From: Cylindrobasidium torrendii FP15055 ss-10 | Taxonomy: Eukaryota; Basidiomycota; Agaricomycetes; Agaricales; Physalacriaceae | Direction: 5' to 3' | Assembly: GCA_000934385.1 (NCBI GenBank) | Contig: KN880480.1 | Span: 62,001 to 126,000, forward strand | DNA: 64,000 bases | Shown: piece after piece, positions 34,004 through 46,756 of the stretch | Position numbering within the stretch: position 1 is the stretch's first letter | Layout: every line of letters begins with the position of its first letter | The notes under the pieces: model-generated | Database searches by the model: none | The model's input: the letters and a program-made list of their open reading frames with translations, nothing else | Told to the model about the DNA's origin: nothing | Made by a program: the position numbers and the translations under genes

Positions 34004-37000
34004 CTACTCGTCATCATCCTCAGCAAAGACCATCCTCCTAGCTTTGCGACCGGGTACTGGCGCATTATCCTCGTCGTTGTCGTCTATGTCGACCACCGCA
34101 TCGGAGTGTACACGCGCAAGCCTGGGCTTGAGACGCGTGGGTGGCGCATCTTCGACTATTGACGCATCGTCGCTCGGAATATCAAGGTCTACTGCAGGAT
34201 GTTGTGGCGACAGAGACTCCGCTGGGCTCGTTGCCTTCGCTTGTCGTGGTTTCGGCCTTGGTTTTGGCGCCGGCTCAGGCATATCCTCCTCTGCATCCGA
34301 ATCCGCTTGTGCAGGCCAATCCCCAGGCTCATCCGGCACCTCCGAGTACTCGATGTTCTTTCTCTTTTTACGTCGCGCGCCCTTCTCCTCTGGCTCGCCG
34401 CGTGTCTTTCGCTTCTTCATACCATGCGCGCGCATCCCCTCCGGTCGCTCTTCGTACATACGGACAGGGGCCTTCCTGTTCTTCCTCTTTTCTGCCTCTT
34501 TCTGCAAGAAAGACTCCATATCCTCGTAGTCGGCATCACTATCCTCGATAAACTCCTTGCTCTTGTATTTGGCTTCCTCCGCTTCCTTCTTCTGCTGTCG
34601 CGCGCCCGTATTCGCCCGTCGTTTCCGTTTGTTCGCCTTCTTTTCCTCCTTCCTCCTCTTTTTCTCCTCACGCTTCTTCATTTTACGTCTCTTCTTCTCA
34701 CTGCGCTCACCCTCGTCTCCTGAAAATGCCGCCTCATCCTCGTCTTCCGTGATCTCGGCAGCGCTTGCATCCGAAGACGACGAAGATGAAGGCTCTTCCA
34801 CAGGCAGACGTTTGCGGCGCCGTGTTGTCTGTGTAGTGAGTGCGTCGTCAGGATCGAGATGTGTTGGGACAAGCAGGAAGTCCTCGACAATATGCAGCTT
34901 CTCCTCCGGGTCGAGGGTCTTGGGAAACGTCCATTCAAGCTCATCATCAATACCTTCGTCACTGCGGAAGCCACACAGCCTTAGCAAAAGTTTGAGATTT
35001 GGATTTTTCGATGCTGCCGAGGCTTTCTCGTCCCCTGTATGCCGATATGGTATATCGCTGTCGTCGTCCACGTAGGCCACCTTATAATCCGTGAGCTCAG
35101 GCTTAGGCTTGTCCGCATTCTCAGCGGCATCTTCGTCGTCGTCGTCCTCAGGCGCAGCCATCTCGCGCTTGCGCTGGGAAACAGCGTCTAGTAAAAGCTG
35201 GAACATGATGAGTAAAACAAACAAACACTCAAGAAAAAGACAAACCCGTTTGACCCATTCTTCCCAGTGTGCATCGTCTTTCCTCGACAACGCCTTCATT
35301 GCAATGCCAACCTTATCTTTATAGTCATACCCGTCCTTGACATGCAGTTCTTTCTCCACAACTTCCTTTGTCTTGCGGCCCTTCTTCTCTTTCTTCGGGG
35401 GCTGGTATGTCGAGAACTTCTTCCAATCTCCACCCGTACGCGGGAAGAATGCCTCGACAGCTAGGAATGGGTACTCTTCCATGGCTTTGAAGAACTGGCG
35501 GAGGACAAAAGTGATGAACTTGACGAGATCTTTTTCCTTTGCTTGTTCCTTCAGGAGGCGTTGGAATAGCAACAGGGTGGAGACATTGAAGTAGAGACCC
35601 TCCGCCTTAAGCTTCACCACTTGACGATGCATGAGCCCAATCACATATTTGAGGGGTGTGGGATTCGTTGCCAAATGATCCAGCAATGCAGTAGTAATTG
35701 CTGGCGTTGCGAATTTCTGCCAAAACATTAGTTGGGCATAGCGAAGTCGAGAGAACGACCAACAAATTCGAAAGCATCAAAACTCCAGGGAGCCTCTCCT
35801 TCACCGCCCTTCTTTTTACGAATCATTTTCTCTGTGCCCTCCAATACGCGCAATAACTCGTACACCATCCGTACCGAACCGTCAATAGCCAATTTCAATG
35901 TCTCGACTGCGATATCCAGCGTCTCTCCGTTGTACACAAGCTGACTGAGGAAAGTCTCTTTCCCATCCAAAAGCTCGATAACCAGAATGAGCTGTGTGAG
36001 GACAGCAACACCTGCCCGTACTTCGCTCAGGCGTTTCGGTTTGTCGTCAAGAGCATCGCGCACTCGACGAAGAACCCAACCAATGAAGGCCCTTTCCGTT
36101 ATTTCAGCGACAAGCCCAACTTCCTTCTCTCCGCGCGTGAGGAAAAATTCGAGCACCCAACTCGAGAGGCAGAGAAGACGCAGGTTGTCTGCCTCTGTAA
36201 TCTTGGGTCGCTCGGCACGAATGTCTTTGATCATGTCAGCGAGGAAATCGTTGAAGACGCCGTCGATGAAGCCATTCATGAGCTCGCGAAGGGCGGCATC
36301 CGCAGGAGGCGTGAGCCTTTCTTCAAATACCACCTCGCGGGCTGGTTTCGCGCGAGGCTTTTTGGCAGCATCCCACAATTCGATGGCAGATGTCTTGGGA
36401 TCTACAGCGCCTGGACGACGAAGAATGAACTTGTCCTTGTCGCTGCTGTTTTTCATAGTGACTTGGACAGTCGTACCAAAACGCGAGTGACGAGAGGCCA
36501 GTGGTCGTTTCTTGAGCTTCGCGTCCTCTTCAAGCAAACTGGCAAGGTTGGCTCGACTTGCTGCTGCGGTAGGAGGGATGGGGGACACGAATCGTGTTAG
36601 AAGGTAAAAGGTTTCCATCACAATGGTGTTGTAGGATTGAAACAACGCGTCGCGAGAATTGTTGGCGGCAATTGTGAGCAGTAGGTCAGACGCGCTGGTC
36701 TCACGTAGCCGCATCATGTAGGCTGAAGAATCAGATTTGACGAAGGCCATATTTCTGTAGAGATGGAGTACGAGATTGATGATTTGGCCATCCCGAGGTG
36801 TTCTTGCCCTGACGGTCTTCGCGAATGGGGGCAGGAGGACGTTGAGAATGGCTTCAAGCACGCCTGGCCCGCAGAGCGCTTTCTTGTACGCAGCATGTGC
36901 GGCAATGATGTGCGTGTATTCGGGGCGTGCGTCCACGTCTTCCTCATTCTCGTCCAACTCCTTGAGTTCGGCGGCGATATCGACGGGCCAGGTCATGGCC

Positions 37001-37314
37001 GTGATTAGATCGACAGTCGCGACAGCGCGTTTGTCGTCGGGCGGCAACACCAGCAAAAGTGGGATGAGATCCGTGGTCATTGCGCGCGATTTCCACAAGA
37101 GTCGTGCGACCACATCGTCGTCCTGGCGCCATAGTCGCTTCAAATCCTTTAGACACGCGTAGGCTGAGTCTCCTGGCCTGTAAGGCGTGCCACCACCGAG
37201 GGCGCTGACGACGCGCTTGACGAGCGGAGAGAAGAAGTCGTAGGTGGTCGTCTCGGGCTCGCCATTGCCATCGCCTTCGCCGTCCGAGATGATAATAACC
37301 TCGTCCTCGGCCAT
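34004..37314 (-). CDS. TOF1: Topoisomerase 1-associated factor 1 (Timeless/Tof1/Swi1)
   Basis: Replication fork protection complex subunit (partner of Csm3/Tipin and Mrc1/Claspin) that couples helicase and polymerase and supports the S-phase checkpoint. Three exons fit exactly: 37314-35764, 35716-35246 and 35197-34004, giving 1,071 residues. The N-terminal TIMELESS domain covers about residues 25-290 (YDFFSPLVKRVVSALGGGTP, LKDLKRLWRQDDD, LLLVLPPDDKRA, LVLHLYRNMAF). A helical repeat region runs to about residue 680 (FKFATPAITTALLDHLATNP, LKYVIGLMHRQVVKLKAEGL, LRQFFKAMEEYPFLAVEAFF). A conserved LKLLLRLCGF...LEWTFP block lies near residue 740. The C-terminus is a long acidic and Lys/Arg-rich disordered tail. 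Intron 2 (35198-35245) is 48 bases with no stop in frame, so unspliced mRNA would add 16 mostly hydrophobic residues. The next gene downstream is the tail-anchored unknown. Confidence 0.95.
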
Positions 37315-37511
37315 TGTTTGTGGTCGAAGCGTTCAACAAGACGCGATCGGAGCCGGTATCAATAACATGGGTCACTATAAAGCAATCCATTTTTCTGGCT
37401 CTCATCTACATACAAGATAGTATTCGCTTTTCACACACATCCAGCCTCTTGTCTTGTACTTTTCCAAGGTATCTTCTATTGCCAACATACATCATACACT
37501 AGCGCGCACAC

Positions 37512-39100
37512 TTAGTTCGCAAGACGAACAGCCTCTGCCGCAGCCTCGTCAAAGCCATCGAACGCAATAATCTTCAGGCCAGACTCCTTAATCATCTGCT
37601 TGGCCTCAGCCTCCTTCGTACCCTTCAGACGCACAACAAGAGGAATTTTCAAGTCAAGCTCCTTGGTGGCCTTGATGACACCCTCAGCAATGTAATCGCA
37701 GCGCATGATACCACCGAAAATGTTGATGAAGATGCTCTTGACCTTCGGGTCGGAAAGCAGGAGCTCGAACGCCTTCTTCACGGTCTCGGGTGTAGCACCT
37801 CTGTAAGATGGTCAATTCCATCTATTCGTATGTGTTGGTGAAAAAACGCACCCTCCGACATCAAGGAAGTTGGCGGGGTTGCCGCCATGAGTTGAAAGAC
37901 CATCCATGGTGGCCATGGCAAGGCCGGCACCGTTGACGAGGCAGCCAATAGAGCCATCAAGCTTGATGAAGTTGAGGTCCCACTTTTGGGCCTCAACTTC
38001 TGACGGCTCCTCCTGGGTGATGTCACGGAGTTCGAACACATCCTTTTGGCGGAAGGAAGCATTGTCGTCGAAGCCGAATTTCGCATCCATGCTAATTAAC
38101 GGATCAGGGATGATCTAGAACTCGAATAGATGCGCATACCAGAGCACCTTGCCGTCTGTGGTCTCGGCAAGAGGGTTAATCTCAATCTGAGTAGCATCCT
38201 TCTCCTTGAAGATACGGTAGAGGTTCATGAAGATATCGGCGGCCTCGTCCTGGGCGGCAGCATCCTTGAAGCCAAGCTTCTGAGCAACACCGAGGGCAAC
38301 TTCCTTCGTCAAACCGCTTTCGTAGTCGATGGCAGTGGTGATGATCGCGCTAGGGTCCTTGGCAGCGACCTCCTCAATGTTCATGCCACCTTGCGAGGAC
38401 GCGACAAGGACGACGCCCTGTGTTGCACGGTCGTTCAGCACGGCTACGTAATATTCGTGCGCGGGTGTGCGGCGCTCCGCAAGCATAACCTGAATCGCGG
38501 GTCAGAGTATTGGACGGGCACCCGTAATGCCTTGACGCACGGCGTTGCAAAGACGGCCTCCAGCTCCGGTTTGCTTCGTGATCAGCTTGGAGCCAATCAT
38601 CTTGGATGCGTACTCCTTGGCTTGTTCGGCGCTGAGGGCAATGAGAACGGTGGAATGTGTGCACAAGAAAGCGCGCACCTGCCAATCATATGAACACCAC
38701 CCTGTAAGCCAGTGTCGAAGTGGCCCTTGCCGCGACCTCCAGCGAGGACTTGCGCCTTAATCACGAGCTCGTCGGTGCCTACGTTCTGTGAGCTCGCTGA
38801 TGACCGGGGTGGTCGCATCACGCACCAAAGTTTTTGGCGACCTCATAGGCCTCCTCCGCTGATTTTGCAGGCAAACTCTTCGGAGTGGGAACACCATACT
38901 AGAAATCTGATGAGGATCACTGGCAGACAGACTGAAAGACGCGTACGGAGTTGAGCAATTGGACGGACTGGTATTCGTGGATGGAGAGGAAGCGCCTCTG
39001 TCCTGCAGAGAGGGCCTGGAAACTTTGAGCATAATTCCATGCGGCTGAGGCTTGAAAATCGTACGCGAGCAGCCGTGCCCGCTTTACGGAGAGCAAACAT
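37512..39100 (-). CDS. LSC2: Succinyl-CoA ligase beta subunit, mitochondrial
   Basis: TCA-cycle enzyme subunit (succinyl-CoA + ADP/GDP + Pi to succinate + CoA + NTP), matrix. Exon 1 (ATG 39100) and exon 2 form an Arg-rich targeting peptide ([12 protein letters not shown], then [11 protein letters not shown]). The mature start [13 protein letters not shown], then [20 protein letters not shown] and ATP-grasp loop [15 protein letters not shown] follow over short exons. The central exon has [36 protein letters not shown] and [12 protein letters not shown] (metal-binding Glu/Asn). Then [20 protein letters not shown] with [18 protein letters not shown], and the C-terminal ligase part [20 protein letters not shown] and [10 protein letters not shown], stop 37512. 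Fungal enzymes of this type are usually ADP-specific (family knowledge). Divergent from the DinB-like gene. Confidence 0.96.
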
Positions 39101-39668
39101 CGTAAGTGTAGGGAGGGAGGTGGATGGACTGAGAAGCGAACTCTTGGAAACTCGTGGCTACTGGTCACCGGCTATTCCGCCGTGATGATCCGAGTTGGCA
39201 ATCAAAAGTGGACACAAGTGATAATTTGTTTTTCTGTAGAGTACGACGACGACGCTCGCGGCGGACCAGGGCCGCTGCTGTCTCTCACCTGGCGCGATTT
39301 CGCTGCTGGACGCAATACTCACAGATCAACTACTCTCCCTTTTTGAGTTCGTTCGGTCAATTCTCATGGCTAGACCGAAATTTTGTGGAGATACACGCCC
39401 TTCTGTGGCGAATCCGAGGCATACACGAGTGGTGGCGGACGGCGGGCATGGAGGCAGGAAAAGGGACGTCCGTTACTCTACGCAGTTGCGGCAATCTACT
39501 TTGTAGCTGGGATGTATGTAATCGAGCATCGTTTAAACCACGCTCTTCGGGCGCTACTTCAACGTTCTGTTCTCGTCCGCGGTAGCCCCCAACCAGAACT
39601 CCGAGCACAGTCACTATTTAAGCAAGTTCGTTTGGTTCGCATTGGATCCCCCCATCTTCATCGCCATC
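39101..39668. other. Intergenic between divergent LSC2 and DinB-like genes
   Basis: About 570 bases. Plus-strand ORFs at 39154-39691 have no recognisable motif and probably represent promoter or leader sequence. Confidence 0.4.
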
Positions 39669-40579
39669 ATGTCCATCATGTCTCCCACTGACGTCCATCA
39701 TGAAATCCCGGAAAATGTTCTGCAGCTCGTCGCCGTGTCCAAAATCCTCATCGAACAGGCCCTCGGCGTGATAGATGGACTCACCTCAGATGAGCAGTTG
39801 GTCGCCAGTTCGCGTTTCCTTCCAGGATCAACGCTTGGTGCGCACTGCTTGAATCCATTATTGATGGAGGGATACTCACCGATTTCCCTAGGCAAACACT
39901 TCCGCCATGCGCGCGACCATTTTGAACTCCTTCTCACTGCCATTTCTTCTCCTGGACCTTACGAGTTCTCCTACGATACTCGAAGTCGCAATGTGCCCAT
40001 GGAAAGTAGCCGATCGGCGGCCAAACACGCATTTCTGGATACCATTCGCGCTCTAGACGAAAAAGCCCACACCGTTGACTTTGACAGTGCGTTCCTTCCT
40101 GTATGGACACTCCAGACGACCACCCTGACTCTCCCCAGCCCCCGTAACGCTTCACGCCGTCACCCCACACATGCAGACCTTCCAGTCGACCTACGGCCGC
40201 GAGGTAGACCCCAAAGTTCTCCGTCACTCGAACCCTTTGCTCATGCACGTCTCACTCAATAGCTCTGGTTCGGTGCCTTGCACTGCATACACCACTGGTC
40301 AATGGTCTGTCCCTTCACTTAGACTCTGTGAATGAACAGCTGAATCCCGCGCAGGTTCGAGTGATTGCTGGAGAACAGGTATGCATTGTCGTTCCAATAC
40401 GCTACGTACTCATCTCAACCTTCCAAAGGGTATCAATCTGGCAGACGACTTTGGATATGCACCCTCCACCCTCGTCTCCCAAGGTCAGTTGACCCTCTCC
40501 TTCATGGTGTCGACAACTGCGCTCACACTCACTTCCAGGGCGTGAGGTCCCCCTCGGCGTCGGGACATCCAAGATTTAA
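39669..40579 (+). CDS. DinB-like (four-helix, metal-binding) domain protein
   Basis: About 205 residues in six exons. The ATG at 39669 (MSIMSP) precedes helix 1 (QLVAVSKILIEQALGVIDGL). A 57-59-base intron joins LPGSTLG to KHFRHARDHFELLLTAISSP, the helix with the first His cluster. Next come SYDTRSRNVPMESSRSAAKH and LDTIRALDEKAHTVDFDTP (formed over a 52-base intron), VTLHAVTPHMQTFQSTYGRE, then a short exon WFGALHCIHHWSM with HxxHH, then VRVIAGEQ, and LPKGINLADDFGYAPSTLV, ending at 40579. The His pattern fits the metal site of the DinB superfamily. The basidiomycete members I recall have the same AGE...DDxFGxAPSTL end, a recollection not checked. Substrate unknown; enzymes of this fold include thiol-dependent transferases. 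Confidence 0.78.
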
Positions 40580-40746
40580 TCTATCTGTATTTACTTGCTA
40601 TTTTCTTGTATCGCTACGCGAAATAATCTTGAAGGTGTTGTTAGAGTCGTCAGTACTAAGTGCGGTTGAAATAACGGTGGGCGCCATGGTCGAAACTTCG
40701 ACGCAAGGCAGGACGGTGGAATCAAAGTGTGATATATGGGGGCATT

Positions 40747-42173
40747 TCAGCACGAAAAGGCTTTCATTGCAAAAGGATGCTTCAACAACTCTTCAGCCGA
40801 TTTGCGCTGGGTATGATCAAGATGCAAGCACGCTCTAATGAAATCTGCGCCTTCGTTTATGTCTTCTTCTGTAAGGCCGGGAATCGCGTAGTTTGACATG
40901 GCCTGTTCGATTGGTACCGGAATCAACTCTGGTATGTGCAGGAGATTGCCTGTCAACGCTTCTCATAAGCAGATATTTCGGGTTGGCATGTCGAATATAC
41001 CTTTGTTGTCGAAGTACTTCTCACTTAGCCTGGCACGGTCGAGGACGGGTTGAGGGAAACGCGTCTGGCCGGTCAACTCCATCATCTTGGCAAGGTGGTC
41101 TTCTTCAAGAGACCAGTCCTCCCCACCATCCTCTGGGTTAAACAGCCAACGACCGACCATTAGCTCAAATGTCTGTCGGAGTGTGAGCAAAGCGATGGAT
41201 TGCCACCAAATGAGTGTACCAAGCATCCCACAGCCCAGATGTCGACAGCGGTACCAAAGCCAGAGGAAAGCAATATCTCCGGAGGACGCAATGCAAGCGC
41301 ACAAAACCCCTCTGCTTCGGGTTCTTTGTCCGCCCATTCACCTAATAGGATTCACTACACGACACTAGCATTACAGAAGGACATACCATGGCCGTAATCA
41401 ATGAGAGCTATGGTCATCTTCTCGGCCTCATGCGCGTTCGTGTCATGTCCCCACGAGTGGGGTAAAGGTTGTGCTTTAGCTACGCCAGTCTCCGAATCCA
41501 TCTCTGCTGGCTGTGCGGCGAGGTAGTCATCCAGGTCCTTGTCTACGGAAAATCTCGCATTGCTGAATAGCACGTTGTCCAATTTAACGTCTGGAAGGCA
41601 CTGTTAAAAATCCAGTAGGCTGGCATGCCAATATCGCATACCGGTATGGACAATGCGAAGTGAGTGAAGACTCTTTAGTGCTTGGAGAGTCATATATATG
41701 ATACTGCGGACCATGTAGACGGGAAGGGACTTTGTTGGTGCAGAACGGCGGAGCGCAGATACAGAGGTACTGTACAAGGTTTGCAAGAGACACAAGTGCC
41801 CATGTACGTCGCCGTCGACGGCTATGGTGAAGTTGTCATAGAGGGCAGGGAGATGGTCGAAGCCCTCAGCGTCTGAGGTTTCTGCTCGCTCGCTGATGGC
41901 ACGAAGGAAATCGCGTTCGCGTACAGGGCCAGGTTCTCTGGAGGCTTCAAGCGTGAGGATCTTTGCCGCCACATACTTTTCTGGACTGTAGAAAGGGTTG
42001 AGCAAGGATACCTAGAAATTTTCCCGGATGTTTTGCCTTGACATCGAATCTCGAACTAGCCAAGTGCTTGCAGTCACTCCTTCACCGAGCTTGCGCAGAA
42101 TAGTGTAGCGTCCATCTTTCAGCGTCTGGTCAAATTTTGGCAGAAAATGCCTATCTGAGGTTATTTTAGACAT
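40747..42173 (-). CDS. SRPK-like serine/threonine kinase
   Basis: Eukaryotic kinase of the SRPK-like expansion typical of mushrooms. From the ATG at 42173: RYTILRKLGEGVTASTWLVR (glycine loop GxGxxAS), VAAKIL (beta3 Lys), a helical insert, and MTLQALKSLHSLRIVHTDVK formed across an intron at about 41640-41592, continuing LDNVLFS. So the catalytic loop is HTDVKLDN with Asp, Lys and Asn intact. The metal motif is IDYGH instead of DFG. Then EGFCALALRPPEILLSSGFG, VDIWAVGCL, RWLFNP, and the C-lobe ending FIRACLHLDHTQRKSAEELL with the stop at 40747. About six introns. The DYG change keeps the metal-binding Asp, so activity is plausible. The kinase insert is shorter than in true SRPKs, which phosphorylate SR splicing factors; the substrate here is unknown. 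Confidence 0.85.
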
Positions 42174-42546
42174 TTCGTCGCCGTCTTGAACAAGCAGAGA
42201 TGTGGCAGCGAATGGTGATGACGGTCAAGAGCAAGCGCTTAAAATGGCCGCGTGACCGGGCTCTGAATCACTGCTGGCAGCGTTAGCTGTCAGTATCAGT
42301 ATCATCACGCTTTTCAATATTTCAGCACTCCAGCGAGACCAAAGCAGGACGGCATGATACCCTGGAGGCTACTATCAAGCGGTCAAGAAACAGTAACTCA
42401 TAGCTTCAAGTTCGGGGCAACTATTGAGAATCTTAACACTGGGTAGTACATTTCTGACAACGTCCACGGCCAACTTGTCGGTACTTCCGACCAAAACATG
42501 CATACCAAATCGTAAAAATTTATGTTATACAATAGAAGCCTAGATA
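42174..42546. other. Intergenic between SRPK-like and WDR48 genes
   Basis: About 370 bases: kinase promoter and the 3' region of the WD40 gene, both on the minus strand. No ORF or RNA seen. Confidence 0.4.
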
Positions 42547-45500
42547 CTACACCTTACCTCGATAATGCATGACCAGTTCGTTGGTGTTCTTCCACACATA
42601 CTGCCTCACTGCCGCCAGACTCATATCTGGTGGAAGCACGATGTCGTTGCACAAGATTTCGTACTGTTGTTCATGCCTCAGCCCTGGGGGTCCATGCAAG
42701 GCGGAAGGGAATTGAGACGGCGACGAGGAGGGGGAAATGTGTCCATGCCCAGACGACTCATCCAGCGAGCCGCGTATAGATGTCCCGCGAGATTGTGTGG
42801 ATATGCGCTCAAGCTTTTCTTGCACGTGCGTAACGAGCTTGCGCACTCTCAACAACCGATTGGCCGTCAGCTTCGACTGAGAACTGTATTGGGTTCAATC
42901 AGCTTTGCCGTCAACAGCGAGCATTCATATCCACTCACGTATTGATCAATTCTGGAAGTTCGTCCCGCCATGGCAGCAGCACGAAGCTGATTTTCATGGC
43001 TGGAGGTGCGGCCGGCGTTTTCGCCAAATAGAGAAACTCTAGCAGCCATAGTGGCAATGTTCGCTCCAGCTCGACGACTCGTCGTCTGCCCTCCCTGTCA
43101 TCGTGGAACGACACATGCGGCTGCCCTTGGTATTTGACAGACCACTCCCCCCACACATCTTCATCAGAAATCATCACCTGCATCCCAGCAGGGAATGCAT
43201 GGGTAGGCGCATCCGTTGAAGTCGGCGGATTGAACGGCTGCACCAGTATCGCATCCACCTCCGTCTTCGGCTTTTCTATCGTCTTCTCCTTGATACTGCC
43301 CTTGTCCATACTTCGTTTCGAAGGTACAGGTGTTGTCGGACCTTCGGGCTCCTCAATGACGGACGTCGATGCAATGGCCTCGCTCATCGGCCGCGCCGAG
43401 GGTTTCTTGCCAAAATTCTTGATGCGGCCCATTATTCCGCCTCCAGGCGTCGTGCTTTCTACTCCTTCCGTGATAGAGTTCTGCCGCTTGACGGCGAAAT
43501 AGTCGTCCGGAGGTTTATTGGAATCTAATGTTTGTGATCTCAGGCGGTGATGCTGCATAGGCGTTGCGTCTATGCCTGGAGTAGGCAATGAACTTGACGG
43601 GCTCATTGGTGGAGGAGGCATTTGCAAAGACTGGATGGGAATAAGAGGTGTACGGAGACCAGCTTGGGGCACGACAGGCGACGGTGAAATGGGTATGGCG
43701 GGGACCATATCGAAGGCGCGTACGATATGATAACGCAAAGGTGAATGAGGGTCATATTGGTCCGGTTGCGAATGCGAACGTCGGTGCATTCGACTCTCTT
43801 CACGCAAAAAGCCGAGGAAGAGATTACGCAGGACCCATTTGCCGACATTCACTGCGTATAGTTGATCAATAAAGACTAGCGGGCAACTGGATAGCTTACA
43901 TTTACTGTCCTCGTTGTAGCCTCTGCCTTGAAAGCCAACCTCGTCAGCATATACCTCAGCCTCAAAGCATCGGTCGCTGATATGTACAGACAAAACACCA
44001 GCCTTTGTATCTACACTCGACCATGAGGCTGTAACGCCCTCGCCCTCTATGGCTTCCCGAACACCTTCCAGGGCTTCTCTAGCACTATAGGAGTGAATGG
44101 TGTCGGCAGAAAAATGGCTTGTGTTGCTACCAACGGATTGCCGTCGTTTCGCGCCATATAACAGCTTGTCGACTGTCGGCTTGTCAAAGGAGCCGCGACA
44201 CGTCCCGCGTACAAGATCCCATACAGCTACCTCTCCGCGGGTGTCGACACTAAGCGCGTGGATTCGGTCGTTCAGAATGATAGCGCGGACCAGACCAGAA
44301 CCACCCCGTAGTACAAATGCTGGGGCCTTCACGAGCGGTGTCGCCTCGGAGGCAACCTCCCGCTGGTGGTATGCTATCTGTGTGGTGTCTTCTGGTACTG
44401 CTTGTGACATCGATGACGAAGGGTGCATATTCCGAACCGACATAATGGATGCTGAGGAATAGAGCGTTGCAACCTCGGGGTCCATTTGTCGTGGGTATGC
44501 AGATGGGAAGGGTGATTCCAGCTTGATGAGCGAGTCATAATGGATGCCGTAGAGATGGTCCTCTTCTTCTGCGACAGATAAAGCATGCAATGAGGTATCG
44601 TCTGCACTCCGGCGCTTCTTCGGTTGCAGACGATTGTAATGAAGTTCGGGTGAGTGTTGTGGGGACAAAGGCCGCTCGAGTGAGTAGCTGCTGTAGTCTT
44701 TCTGGAGGGCCAACGCGCGATACGATCGTCGTCGAGGGACTTGCCAAGAGGAAATGTTGGAATTGGCGCCAGAGGCTGTCCAGACGAGCTGATCATCGAG
44801 GGCGACAATGGCATTCACACCGCCGTTGATGTCTGGGGTCGCTTCGACAGAACCGTCACGACAGAGAACGACACATTCACCCTCGGCGACATCAGAACAG
44901 CCCTCGACATCGACTCTGCATACCCATCCTGCCCTGTCGCCGGAGTAGAATGACTCCAGTGAGGAGGAGGATGAAAACAAACTCCAAACACTATCAGCGT
45001 GATGGGTGAAGGTATGCAGGCAGCGTTGCGACGCGAGAGACCATAGCTTGATGGACGCGTCTGCCGAGCCTGTGAGTAGGTAGCGGGCATCTTCAGAGAT
45101 AAGGATGGTGCGAATGGTATCTGTATGACCAACAAGTTTATTGATGCCTTTGCCAGAAAGTGGATCCCACAGGCGGACGACGCGTTCTGGAGACCCAGAT
45201 GCTATAGTCTTTCCCAGTGGATCTGCAGCTATGGAGTAGATTGACGACTTGTCACAGGAGTCGATTGGACTAAGCTCAAGGACTGGTTGTGTTGCGGTGC
45301 GGCTGATGTCCCATAGCTTGATGGTGCGGTCGAATGAGCCAGACGCGACCCAGTTCTAATTTACTGTGCTTTAAGTGTGCGGTATCGCAGACAGGATGTT
45401 AACGCACCGTAGAGTCTGCTAGGCAGCGTGCAAAGTCTGTATGCGCGCCTACCTTCCACGGCTGCAGGTCGGACGAATGTGGGTTCCACGCGGTGACGGT

Positions 45501-46198
45501 TCCATCAGAAGACGCGGTGACAATGGTTTGATTCTTGTTGCACAACTTTATGTCGTTCACCTGGAGGGAATTAGTGCAATGTCAGCATGATGAAGAGAAA
45601 ACGCACCCAGTTCATATGCATTTGTCCTGATATCCTGAATCTACTATTCTCGACACTGCTCGAGGGATCCAATTCCCATGTAGAGGCGTACTTTCCAGTG
45701 GCTTCCGCGTGCAGGCTGCTAGAGAATGGGGTCACATCACCGAGCACGTCTCCATCGCTGGTAAAGTCTTCACCCTCTTCTTCCTCGATAGCATCGTCTG
45801 CCCAACCGGTCATCAGTTCCCACTGTCTCCTTCGATTGACCGTGAGCCCATCGCCCTGTTCTGGTACTATCGGCTTGCGGCGCATTCCGAGTCCCAGATC
45901 CCAGCCAATGACCATCCCATCTCGACCGCCTGAGTAGAGTATCCCCTCTGGTCTATCGTTTCCTTGTAAGACAGACTTGCTATCCAGTGCTAATGCTGAG
46001 ATGCCTAGCCGGTGTTGGGTTCCGAGCGACGCTTGTGAAGGGGCGGAGACGGTATCCTCTGGAATGAGTAGTGGACCAGGACGTCCTAACCGATTCTCCG
46101 ACATTGAACGAGGTGGCACAGCCAGACGTGGCACGGCTGACGATGTCGGAGGGAGCACATATGAGACGCGCCGCCGTGGGGCGGGTGAGGCGGCCATG
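42547..46198 (-). CDS. WDR48: WD repeat protein 48/UAF1 homologue (deubiquitinase activator)
   Basis: Beta-propeller cofactor that activates USP1/USP12/USP46-type deubiquitinases (Bun107 in fission yeast, Duf1 in budding yeast). The ATG at 46198 gives [20 protein letters not shown], the family N-terminus. WD repeats follow: [11 protein letters not shown]...[80 protein letters not shown] and [16 protein letters not shown], covering 46000-44850. A long exon (44980-43900) carries a propeller end ([17 protein letters not shown]) and low-complexity linkers. The C-terminal DUF3337/SUMO-like domain includes [64 protein letters not shown], stop 42547. An extra Ser/Pro-rich insert at about 43650-43150 is longer than in metazoan homologues. 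Divergent from the small membrane-protein gene. Confidence 0.93.
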
Positions 46199-46756
46199 GG
46201 GGGAGGTGTTGAGCCTGCACTGTGCAAGGCAGGGACCGCCGATCGCGGCGCCGCGGAGCTCTTAGTCAGCCACTATCATCTTGGCTTTCAATGTTTTGTT
46301 CTGTCAGCCTCATTCGTCACACAAACTATCTCAACTGCGCCGAGTTGGACACACAGCGTCTCCGCTGCTTGTTTGAAAACAGCGAGAGTTTGCTTCCAAC
46401 CATTAGTTCAAAAGCTGCGTCTAGGTGTCTCTGGAAATTGGATCAATGAGTCCTCCTCTGGTCCTCACTGCTTGAGGATACAGGATGCAGCAATACTATT
46501 CGTTCTCAAGTCAAGTGTCAAATACCCAGGGCGTCGAACATGCAAATCATTGCATCTAGCCCGTGATGAACAGCGCCTTGCCGCGTTTATCACCTGCAAT
46601 GCCTGCGCTAGCAGCGGGCACCCAAATTCATCCCACTGAGGGTCGCTCGAATCATGAGCAGACGCTCAGAACGAGGTGACACCGAGTCTACGCGCCCACT
46701 GGTATAAATTCAAACGGGGCAACGTCAGTTCAAGACGTGAGCATCCCTTACACGCA
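46199..46756. other. Intergenic between divergent WDR48 and membrane-protein genes
   Basis: About 560 bases, presumed promoters. The overlapping ORFs have no motif. Confidence 0.4.

Noticed and set aside
34117..35075. Plus-strand ORFs of 136-186 codons rich in Leu/Ser
   Set aside because: Antisense of the acidic/Lys-rich TOF1 tail. Composition is explained by the opposite strand.
39154..39691. ORFs upstream of the DinB-like gene with a hydrophobic stretch (LLYAVAAIYFVAG)
   Set aside because: No plausible splice into the DinB exons, and it lies in the divergent promoter with LSC2.
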